From an uncultured Bacilli bacterium (GTDB lineage: Bacteria; Bacillota_I; Bacilli_A; RF39; UBA660), in the NCBI GenBank assembly GCA_947600015.1, contig CANQFX010000062.1, positions 1 to 6,538 of the forward strand: 6,538 nt of DNA, written 5' to 3'. A program made the position numbers and the translations under genes. Positions 1 through 6,526 of the stretch are shown here, one piece after another (position 1 is the first letter of the stretch; each line of letters starts with the position of its first letter). The notes beneath the pieces were generated by a model. That model saw only the letters and a program-made list of their open reading frames with translations. It searched no databases and was not told the origin of the DNA.

Positions 1-440
1 TGCAAAAACGTATATAGAACGTCTTTTGAGTAGTGCAAAGATTACTATAACAAAAGTCATAATTCCATAAGAACACATACTTTTATTTGAGTAAATATTA
101 TTAATGAAAAAAAGATATTAAAAGTTTAAGTACTGTTATAACTTATTATAAAATATTGGTATATAACGTATTTATTTTAAAAAATTGAAATACTTAGATC
201 TTAGAGATACTGTGATATAAACAATAACGGTGCAAAATTGCAAATAAATATGTCAGAATAAGAGATAGTTATAATAAAAAAGACACCTTAAAATTTTCCT
301 TATGAAACTTTTTTAGTCATGTAGTGGCAAGGTTCATAAAATAGTTAATTATCTACAGATTCTCTCTCACGTCTATTTTAATTTTAGCAATGTACCTTAT
401 ATTAATTTTAATATACAAAAATCTACACACTTTTTATTTC
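1..440. other. AT-rich intergenic stretch without a supportable gene
   Basis: All six frames are broken by frequent stops. The longest edge-touching pieces are about 22 plus-strand codons ending at a TAA at 68-70 and about 20 minus-strand codons running leftward from an ATG at 58-60. Neither has a recognisable motif or a strong ribosome site. I see no tRNA, rRNA, T-box or riboswitch core, CRISPR repeat or transposase remnant. Small palindromes are present (231-242 and 398-415), as is a 7-bp inverted pair (300-306 with 333-339), all of a size that can occur by chance in such AT-rich DNA. The stretch ends at a plus-strand terminator, so a transcript may cross part of it. Confidence 0.6.
398..415. 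repeat. Perfect 8-bp inverted repeat around a 2-base centre
   Basis: The arms TATATTAA and TTAATATA are exact reverse complements separated by TT. It lies about 110 bases upstream of the addB start and before the terminator at 441-471. The symmetry is of operator size, but it is built only of A and T in DNA that is mostly A and T, so chance is a serious alternative and no binding protein can be named. Confidence 0.35.
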
Positions 441-471
441 AGTTGTTTTTTGAAAGCAACTTCTTTTTTTT
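441..471 (+). terminator. Rho-independent terminator upstream of addB
   Basis: The left arm AGTTGTTTT (441-449) pairs with AAAGCAACT (453-461), giving a 9-bp stem with one G-U pair around a 3-base loop. It is followed at once by TC and eight T residues (464-471). The stem is weak in G+C but the arrangement is textbook, and the T tract lies only on the plus-strand side, so it acts on plus-strand transcription. It isolates the addB promoter from upstream transcription. No gene that it would serve is visible in the preceding 370 bases. Confidence 0.7.
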
Positions 472-481
472 GCAGCCCTAC

Positions 482-510
482 TTGTGAGAATAATAAAATA
501 ATTATATAAT
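482..510 (+). promoter_or_regulatory. Probable housekeeping-sigma promoter for the addB-addA-phosphatase operon
   Basis: A -35-like TTGTGA (482-487, four of six consensus bases) is separated by exactly 17 bases from a perfect TATAAT -10 box (505-510). It sits between the terminator at 441-471 and the addB start, the only place a promoter could be if that terminator works. Transcription would start near 517, leaving an untranslated leader of only about 9 bases before the ATG at 526. No operator or LexA-type box is evident, so expression may be constitutive. Confidence 0.65.
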
Positions 511-516
511 GAAAAT

Positions 517-522
517 GGTGAT
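517..522 (+). promoter_or_regulatory. Ribosome binding site of addB
   Basis: GGTGAT matches the 3' part of the Gram-positive Shine-Dalgarno consensus AGGAGGTGAT. Aligned on that consensus, it places the ATG at 526 at a normal distance. It is incomplete (TGGTGAT, not AGGAGGTGAT) and lies at or next to the predicted transcription start, so it may sit at the very 5' end of the mRNA. It supports the 526 start. An in-frame TAA at 499-501 rules out any start further upstream. Confidence 0.55.
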
Positions 523-525
523 ATT

Positions 526-2847
526 ATGAAAGATGTTCTAGAAGATAATTTACTGATTGTATGTCCTAATGAGGAGAAATTGAAAATATTAAAATCAATA
601 CAACAGGAACAAAAATTATACAATATTAAATTTATGACAAAAGAAGAATATAAACAAAATTATTATTTTTCTTATGATGAAGAAACAATTTCTTATTTAT
701 TAGAAACATATCATTATCATTTGGATGTTTGTAAAATGTATCTAGAAAATCTTTATGTCATTGATATAGAAAAAAATTATCGACATGAGAAATTAAACTT
801 CTTAAAAAAATTAAAGTTAGAGTTGTTGGAGAAGGGACTATTAAAAGAAAATCCTTATTTTCGTTCTTGGATTCAAACAAGAAAAATTATTGTGAAAAAT
901 TATTATCATCTTGAGCCTTATGAAGAAGAAATGCTTCAGACGAAAAGTGTTGTTTCTTCTCAAACATTAGATGCCAAAGTAGTAGAGTATCTTACTATGG
1001 AAGACGAGATTAATGGTGTTTGTTTACAAATCATAGAACTATTAAAAAAGGGAATTGATATCAATCATATTTATTTGACTAATATTACTAGTGATTATAC
1101 CTATCTTTTGACAAAAATATTTGCCTATTATAATATTCCTCTTAATTTGGATCCCAAAGATTCTATTTTTTCTACCAAGGTAGTACAAGACTATTTAATC
1201 AATCAGAAATTAGATTTCGATCATCAAGAAAAACTTCCTATTTATAGAAAACTTCTTTCTGTTTTAGCAAATTTATCTAAAATTGAAGGGAAAAAGTCTT
1301 ATTCTACTTTGTTGATCGATCAATTAAAAAATACGATGATTCCTTATCAACAGAAAAAAAATGCTGTACGAATCAAAAATTTATATAATGAAGAATTTAC
1401 TGAAGATGAATATGTATTTGTATTAGGATTTAATCAAGATATTTTGCCAAAAATGGAAAAAGATATTTCCTATCTTTCTGATTCGTTAAAACAAGAAGTT
1501 CCTCTTTATTCGACCAAAGAAAAAAATAAAAGAAATAAAGAAACATTGTTTTTTGTTCTAGCTTCTATTAAAAATTTATTCTTATCTTATAAAAAGTCTT
1601 CTCCTTTTCAAACGTTTTATCCATCTAGTGTTATTAGTGATTTTCATTTAGAAGTGATCAAAGGACCAAAAGATTTCTATCAATTTTCTAATTTATATAA
1701 TAAAATTCGTCTTGCAGAGCAATTAGATTCTTATTATTTATATGGAGAAAAAGGACCCTATCTTTCTTCTCTTTATACGCATTATCCAATCCCTTATAAA
1801 ACATATTCCAATCAATTTCTAGGAATCAATAAAGATACGTATTTAGAGCAATTACCATATCCTTTAAAATTATCTTATACTTCTTTTAATGCATATCAAG
1901 AGTGTCGGTTTAAGTATTATATAAAATATGTATTGAAATTAGAAAATTATGAAGAAAAGTTTGCTAATTTTATTGGTTCTATGTATCATGAGATTTTGTC
2001 TTTATATCAAAAGACGGGATTTGATTTGGAAGAGGAATATCAAAAGTATATTTCTAAAAAAGAGCTTACGTTGAAAGAAAAACTTTTATTACGAAAAATA
2101 AAAAAAGAATTAATAGAGTTCATTGAGCAATTAAAAGAACAACAAAAGAAAACAAGTTTTCAAGATGCCTATTTTGAGAAAAAAGTAGAAATTCCTTTAA
2201 AAAGATCAGTAGAAGTTTTATTTACTGGATATATTGATAAAATTATGTATTATAAGAATATAGAAGATACTTATTTTTCTATTATTGATTATAAAACAGG
2301 TACGATTGATACACAAATAGAACCAATGAAATATGGATTACATATGCAACTTCCTATTTATTTATATTTAATTCATTATTCTAAGGTATTTCAAAATCCT
2401 ATTTTTACGGGTATTTATTATCAAAATATTTTATTTCCTTATCCTACTTGGGAAAAAAATTTAGAAAAGAAGAAAAATAATCGTTATTTATTACAGGGTT
2501 ATTCTACGGATAATACAGAAATATTAGAATTATTTGATTCTACTTATAGACAAAGTGATTATATTAAATCAATGTCATATCAAGAAGAAAAAGGTTTTGG
2601 TTATTATGCCAAGATATTATCTAATGATCTTTTATATCATTTAATTACTTACACGAAAGATTTTATTGAAAGAACAACAGATCAAATTTTAGATGCATCT
2701 TTTTCCATTAATCCAAAGATATACGCTAAAAACAATATTTCTTGTCAGTATTGTCCTTTTCTTGATTTATGTTATCGAGCAGAAAAAGATATTCAGTATT
2801 TAAATAAAGTAGATGATTTATCATTTTTAGGAGGTGAAGAAGAATGA
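526..2847 (+). CDS. addB: AddB-type helicase-nuclease subunit, compact form with Fe-S nuclease domain
   Basis: Subunit of the AddAB heterodimer, which resects double-strand DNA ends for RecA loading; AddB carries the second nuclease. The C-terminal half shows the RecB/AddB-type PD-(D/E)XK nuclease: GSMYHEIL (His488), GYIDKI (Asp571), IIDYKTG (Asp588, Lys590) and QLPIY (Gln608, Tyr612). Cys460 in YQECRF plus Cys740, Cys743 and Cys749 (C-x2-C-x5-C) form the AddB four-cysteine 4Fe-4S staple that brackets this domain. Residues 296-358 (VFVLGFNQDILP, then YLSD and LSYKKS) match the degenerate UvrD-like part of AddB. The protein has 773 residues against roughly 1,150 for Bacillus AddB, and there is no N-terminal Walker A; the N-terminus begins near the LIVCPNEE strand. 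An in-frame TAA at 499-501 shows the start is not mis-set. The stop overlaps the addA start (ATGA). The alternative is a lone PD-(D/E)XK exonuclease, but the adjacent addA argues strongly for AddB. Confidence 0.85.
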   Translation: MKDVLEDNLLIVCPNEEKLKILKSIQQEQKLYNIKFMTKEEYKQNYYFSYDEETISYLLETYHYHLDVCKMYLENLYVIDIEKNYRHEKLNFLKKLKLELLEKGLLKENPYFRSWIQTRKIIVKNYYHLEPYEEEMLQTKSVVSSQTLDAKVVEYLTMEDEINGVCLQIIELLKKGIDINHIYLTNITSDYTYLLTKIFAYYNIPLNLDPKDSIFSTKVVQDYLINQKLDFDHQEKLPIYRKLLSVLANLSKIEGKKSYSTLLIDQLKNTMIPYQQKKNAVRIKNLYNEEFTEDEYVFVLGFNQDILPKMEKDISYLSDSLKQEVPLYSTKEKNKRNKETLFFVLASIKNLFLSYKKSSPFQTFYPSSVISDFHLEVIKGPKDFYQFSNLYNKIRLAEQLDSYYLYGEKGPYLSSLYTHYPIPYKTYSNQFLGINKDTYLEQLPYPLKLSYTSFNAYQECRFKYYIKYVLKLENYEEKFANFIGSMYHEILSLYQKTGFDLEEEYQKYISKKELTLKEKLLLRKIKKELIEFIEQLKEQQKKTSFQDAYFEKKVEIPLKRSVEVLFTGYIDKIMYYKNIEDTYFSIIDYKTGTIDTQIEPMKYGLHMQLPIYLYLIHYSKVFQNPIFTGIYYQNILFPYPTWEKNLEKKKNNRYLLQGYSTDNTEILELFDSTYRQSDYIKSMSYQEEKGFGYYAKILSNDLLYHLITYTKDFIERTTDQILDASFSINPKIYAKNNISCQYCPFLDLCYRAEKDIQYLNKVDDLSFLGGEEE
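2829..2837 (+). promoter_or_regulatory. Consensus ribosome binding site of addA inside the addB 3' end
   Basis: AGGAGGTGA is a full Bacillus-type Shine-Dalgarno sequence, with nine bases between GGAGG and the addA ATG at 2844. It lies inside addB and with the following bases encodes the final Gly-Gly-Glu-Glu-Glu of AddB, so the acidic tail may be dictated by the ribosome site rather than by protein function. It is the strongest initiation signal in the window, much stronger than that of addB itself. Confidence 0.9.
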
Positions 2848-5800
2848 ATTTTACATTGGAGCAGCAACAAGCAATTACAGAAGAAGGGAAAAATATTATT
2901 GTATCCGCTGGAGCAGGAAGTGGTAAAACTGCAGTATTAACAGAGCGAGTACTTCGAAAATTAAAAAGTGGAATTCATATCAATGCACTTCTTATTTTAA
3001 CTTTTACTAATGCCGCAGCGGCAGAGATGAAGTCTCGCATACGAAAGGAAGTAATGAAAGATTCTTCTTTAAAAGAAGAGGCAGATTTATTAGATGGTGC
3101 TTACATTACTACCTTTGATGCCTTTTCTTTATCGATGGTTAAAAAATATCATGCAAAATTAAATATTTCTAGTCATATAGAAGTTGCGGACGAAGTAATG
3201 ATTGATATTGCGAAAAATAAAATACTAGATGATATTATGGAAGAAAATTATCAATTACCAAAACAAGGATTTATGAAATTAATTGAAGATTTTTGCTTGA
3301 AAGATGATGAAGAACTGAAAAAGAATATTTTAAATATATATCAAAAAATAGAATTGAAATATAATAAAAAGGAATATTTAGAACATTTTTTTGAAACATA
3401 CTATACCAAAGAAAAAATCATGGAAAGTAAAAAAGATTATTTTTCTCTTATTGATTCTTATCGCAAGGAAATCGAATCTTTATTAGAAGAATTAGCTTCT
3501 TATTTTGATTCTTCTTATATAGAAAAATTAGAAGCTTCATTATCTTCTTTTTTACAGGCTAAAAATTATCAGGAAATAAAAGATTGTTTAGCAATAAGCC
3601 TTCCTAGAGTACCAAAAGGAAGTAGTGAAGAAGGAAAAAATATCAAGGGAATGATTGGGACTATTTTTTCTGATATCAAAGATTTATGTATTTATGAGAC
3701 AGAAGAAGAAATGGAACAAGAGATTTTTTCTACAAAGCAAAATGCAGAAGAAATTATTCATATCATAAAAGAATTAGATGATCGGTTAACGGAATATAAA
3801 AGGCAAAATGAAATTTATAATTTTACTGATATTGCCCATCTTGCCATTCAAGTAGTAGAAGAAAATGAAGATATTAGAGAAGAGTTAAGGGATAGTTTTC
3901 AAGAAATTTTAATTGATGAATATCAGGATACTTCGGATACACAAGAAAAATTAATCTCTTTGATTTCTAAAAATAATGTTTATATGGTAGGAGATATCAA
4001 GCAGTCTATTTATCGTTTTCGAAATGCTAATCCTTACATTTTTAAAAATAAATATGAGTTGTATCAAAAAGAAGAAGAGGGTATTAAAATTGATTTAGTA
4101 AAAAATTTTCGTTCCAGACAAGAAGTATTGAATAACATTAATCTTATCTTTGATTTATGTATGAATGATGAATTTGGAGGAGCAAATTATTCCCAATCAC
4201 ATCGTATGGTATTTGGTAATGATGCTTATACTACAAAAGGAAAAACAAATCAACATTATGATTTAGATGTATTCTGTTATCAAAAGCCAGAAAATAATAT
4301 ATCGAATCAGGAACAAGAAGCATTTATTATCGGAGAAGATATCTTAAAAAAACAAAAAGAACGTTTTCAAGTGTTTGATAAAGATAAAAAACAATTGCGT
4401 CCTATGGAATATAAAGATATTGTTATTTTATTAGATCAAAGTAAAGATTTTGATTTGTATAAAAAAGTATTTGAGTATTTACATATTCCTCTTACGATTG
4501 TAAAGGAAGAGTCTTTACATAAAGATTATGATATTTTAGTAATTAAAAATCTATTAAAATTATTAATTGATATTAAGAATCATGATTTTAGTAATGAATT
4601 TTCTTATCACTTTATTTCTGTTGCGAGAAGTTTTTTATATCGTATGAGTGATGAAGAAATTTTTGAATATCATAATAAGAAAAATTATCAAGATAGTTTA
4701 TTATATCAGAAGTGTTTTGCATTAATTGATAAAATGGATGTGATGTCAGTTTCTAGTTATTTAAATTATGTATTAGATTGCTTTGGTTATGAGGAAAAAT
4801 TGATTACGATGGGGAATGTCAAAAGTTTTCGAATTCGGGAACAATATTTTTATGAATTGTGTAGGAACTTAGAAAAAAAAGGTAATACCATTTATGATTT
4901 TGTTTCTTATCTAGATTGTATTTATGAGAAAGATTATGATGTAAGATTTTCCGTGAATACTTCTGATAGTAACAGTTGTAAGATTATGACCATTCATAAG
5001 TCCAAAGGATTGGAATATCCTATTTGTTATTTTGCAGGATTTACTAGAGAATTTAATTTTATGGAATTAAAAGAAAAAATTTTATATGATAATCAATATG
5101 GATTGATTTTACCTAAAGTAGATCAATATTATAAGGATACAATTTTAAAGACATTAGTAAAAAGGAAGACAAAAAAAGAAGAAATATCAGAAAAAATTCG
5201 TTTACTTTATGTTGCGCTTACTAGGGCAAGAGAACAGATGGTAATTGTAATACCAGAACAAGAAGAGATATTAGGTATTCCGAATGATTATGAAAAAATG
5301 AAATATCGCAGTTTTCTATCCATTATAAAAAGTATTTACGGTAGTTTGGTGCCTTATCAGAAAAGGTCTATGGTACAAGCAACACAGGCTTATTTGGATA
5401 GTAATCCAGAAAAAGAGGTTCCATCTTTACAAGAGGAGAAAGATATTTTAAAAGTAGAAGAATTATCTTTTGCTATAGAGTCATTAGAAGAAAAACATTA
5501 TTCTAAAGATCAGATGCATTTGATAACAAAAGAAGAACAAGAGAGGATGGATTTTGGTACCAAAGTTCATGAAGTATTAGAACATTTAGATTTTAACAAT
5601 CCAGATTTTTATATGTTTTCTATTTCCGATGATATGAAAGAGAAAATTCTTGCTTTTTTGCATAGTCCTTTGATTCAAGAAAATTTATCAAAAAAAATGT
5701 ATCGGGAATATGAATTTTTATTTGAAGAGAGAAATGTATTATCTCATGGTATGATTGATTTATTGATTGAAAGAGATGATAAAATGATTATTGTGGATTA

Positions 5801-5942
5801 TAAATTAAAAAATATCGAAGATTCTTTGTATGAAGAACAATTAAATGGATATCGAAAAGTAATAGGCGAAAAAACAAAAAAAGAGGTAGAGTGTTATTTA
5901 TATTCTATCTTAGAAGGGAAGTTTCGAAAGATAGAGATATGA
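2844..5942 (+). CDS. addA: AddA helicase-nuclease subunit (ATP-dependent double-strand-end resection)
   Basis: Cytoplasmic 3'-5' SF1A helicase with a C-terminal nuclease; the motor of AddAB. All helicase motifs are visible in order: Q motif FTLEQQQAI (3-11), Walker A AGAGSGKT (22-29, Lys28), motif Ia LTFTNAAAAEMKSRI (52-66), Ib TTFDAF (89-94), motif II ILIDEYQDT (355-363, Asp358-Glu359), motif III MVGDIKQSIYRFR (381-393), motif IV NFRSRQEVL (421-429), motif V TIHKSKGLEYP (716-726) and motif VI LLYVALTRARE (787-797). The nuclease follows with GTKVHEVLEHL (His909), GMIDLL (Asp972), IIVDYKLKN (Asp985, Lys987) and QLNGY (Gln999, Tyr1003). With 1,032 residues it is shorter than the usual roughly 1,200, but no motif is lost; trimming must lie between motifs. 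It contains no tryptophan at all, and the usual Trp of the Q motif is Phe3. The start is fixed by a consensus Shine-Dalgarno; both ends overlap neighbouring genes by 4 bases. Confidence 0.97.
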   Translation: MNFTLEQQQAITEEGKNIIVSAGAGSGKTAVLTERVLRKLKSGIHINALLILTFTNAAAAEMKSRIRKEVMKDSSLKEEADLLDGAYITTFDAFSLSMVKKYHAKLNISSHIEVADEVMIDIAKNKILDDIMEENYQLPKQGFMKLIEDFCLKDDEELKKNILNIYQKIELKYNKKEYLEHFFETYYTKEKIMESKKDYFSLIDSYRKEIESLLEELASYFDSSYIEKLEASLSSFLQAKNYQEIKDCLAISLPRVPKGSSEEGKNIKGMIGTIFSDIKDLCIYETEEEMEQEIFSTKQNAEEIIHIIKELDDRLTEYKRQNEIYNFTDIAHLAIQVVEENEDIREELRDSFQEILIDEYQDTSDTQEKLISLISKNNVYMVGDIKQSIYRFRNANPYIFKNKYELYQKEEEGIKIDLVKNFRSRQEVLNNINLIFDLCMNDEFGGANYSQSHRMVFGNDAYTTKGKTNQHYDLDVFCYQKPENNISNQEQEAFIIGEDILKKQKERFQVFDKDKKQLRPMEYKDIVILLDQSKDFDLYKKVFEYLHIPLTIVKEESLHKDYDILVIKNLLKLLIDIKNHDFSNEFSYHFISVARSFLYRMSDEEIFEYHNKKNYQDSLLYQKCFALIDKMDVMSVSSYLNYVLDCFGYEEKLITMGNVKSFRIREQYFYELCRNLEKKGNTIYDFVSYLDCIYEKDYDVRFSVNTSDSNSCKIMTIHKSKGLEYPICYFAGFTREFNFMELKEKILYDNQYGLILPKVDQYYKDTILKTLVKRKTKKEEISEKIRLLYVALTRAREQMVIVIPEQEEILGIPNDYEKMKYRSFLSIIKSIYGSLVPYQKRSMVQATQAYLDSNPEKEVPSLQEEKDILKVEELSFAIESLEEKHYSKDQMHLITKEEQERMDFGTKVHEVLEHLDFNNPDFYMFSISDDMKEKILAFLHSPLIQENLSKKMYREYEFLFEERNVLSHGMIDLLIERDDKMIIVDYKLKNIEDSLYEEQLNGYRKVIGEKTKKEVECYLYSILEGKFRKIEI

Positions 5943-6397
5943 TCAAGATTTGTTTTGTTTGTTTAGGAAATATCTGTCGTTCTCCTATGGCAGAATTTAT
6001 TATGAAAGATAAGATTAGAAAACATCATTTAGAGAATGATTTTTTGATTACTTCTAGAGCAACCTCGTATGAAGAACAGGGAAATTTTATGCATATTGGG
6101 GCTAGAAAAAAATTAGAAGAAAAAAATATTCCTTATACGAATCATCATGCCAAGCGATTAGAAAAAGAGGATTATGAGAAATATGATTATTTTATCTGTA
6201 TGGAGAACAGCAATGTAATACGAGCTTCTCATATTTTTGGAGGAGATTTACAAAAGAAAATTTATCTGTTAATGGATTTTACTGATCAAAAAAAGGATAT
6301 TGCTGATCCATGGTATACAGAAAATTTTGATGTTACTTATCGAGATTTAGATTATGGTTGCCAAAAACTATTCGATTATTTTATGAAGGGACATTAA
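5939..6397 (+). CDS. Low-molecular-weight protein tyrosine phosphatase
   Basis: Cytoplasmic phosphatase of 152 residues, normal for the family, which hydrolyses phosphotyrosine through a phosphocysteine intermediate. The P-loop C8-LGNIC-R14-S15 (CX5R-S) follows the first beta strand immediately, and the general-acid loop is ADPWY (Asp123-Pro124). SRATS (39-43) is also typical. Ile12 in the P-loop fits tyrosine phosphatases; the arginine phosphatase YwlE has Thr at the matching place (CTGNTCRS), so phosphotyrosine specificity is predicted. The ATG at 5939 overlaps the addA TGA at 5940. A GTG at 5891, with AGAGGT just before it, would add 16 unconserved residues ahead of the first strand and is less likely. 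No strong Shine-Dalgarno precedes 5939 (GAAGGG lies about 20 bases away), so translation probably depends on ribosomes finishing addA. Substrates are unknown; capsule-regulating kinases are common partners in this family, but none is in view. Confidence 0.94.
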   Translation: MIKICFVCLGNICRSPMAEFIMKDKIRKHHLENDFLITSRATSYEEQGNFMHIGARKKLEEKNIPYTNHHAKRLEKEDYEKYDYFICMENSNVIRASHIFGGDLQKKIYLLMDFTDQKKDIADPWYTENFDVTYRDLDYGCQKLFDYFMKGH

Positions 6398-6425
6398 AAA
6401 TTATCAAACTTGAAAAAGGAAGAAG

Positions 6426-6488
6426 AAAAGAAAACCAAAAAGAAAAATTCCAAAAAGAAATTGAAAAAATTGGCATTGGTTTTCTTTT
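6426..6488. repeat. 13-bp inverted repeat with A-rich and T-rich arms after the phosphatase gene
   Basis: AAAAGAAAACCAA (6426-6438) is the exact reverse complement of TTGGTTTTCTTTT (6476-6488), with a 37-base loop. Within the left arm and loop, the 11-mer CCAAAAAGAAA occurs twice (6435-6445 and 6450-6460), 15 bases apart. As RNA it could fold as a long weak stem next to the hairpin at 6497-6526, consistent with a 3' untranslated region. The low G+C and long loop make it a poor terminator on its own. Confidence 0.45.
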
Positions 6489-6496
6489 TATTTGGT

Positions 6497-6526
6497 AAAA
6501 AGAGTGATTTTACACTTGCTTTTTTT
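6497..6526 (+). terminator. Probable intrinsic terminator closing the operon, possibly bidirectional
   Basis: AAAAAGAGTG (6497-6506) can pair with CACT (6513-6516) and, after a 2-base TG bulge, CTTTTT (6519-6524). The loop is ATTTTA, and T6520-T6526 give the plus-strand T tract. Read on the minus strand the same hairpin ends in CTTTTT, so it could also stop a convergent gene beyond the window. The stem is short and bulged, and an open frame runs through it, so confidence is moderate. Confidence 0.5.

Noticed and set aside
1..60. Possible minus-strand gene start at the ATG at 58-60 reading a hydrophobic segment off the left edge
   Set aside because: Only 20 codons are visible, with a weak GGA as the sole ribosome-site candidate.
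2..70. Possible C-terminus of an upstream plus-strand gene (22 codons ending at TAA 68-70)
   Set aside because: Too short to recognise, and a competing minus-strand frame covers the same bases; no evidence favours either.
276..314. AAAAAAG paired with CTTTTTT as a possible bidirectional terminator
   Set aside because: Only A/T runs pair, the 25-base loop has no stable inner stem, and no gene on either strand ends beside it.
423..623. Minus-strand 66-codon open frame
   Set aside because: It runs antisense through the addB start, promoter and terminator, has a Ser/Phe-rich composition typical of a shadow of Lys/Glu-rich AT-rich DNA, and shows no motif.
526..2847. Whether the short addB is a pseudogene or frame-broken
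   Set aside because: The frame is intact for 773 codons, all nuclease and cluster residues are present, and it has its own promoter, ribosome site and coupled downstream gene.
5891..5938. Longer phosphatase beginning at GTG 5891
   Set aside because: An AGAGGT precedes the GTG, but the added 16 residues lie ahead of the conserved first beta strand and P-loop, and the ATG at 5939 gives normal length and the same ATGA overlap as the other junction.
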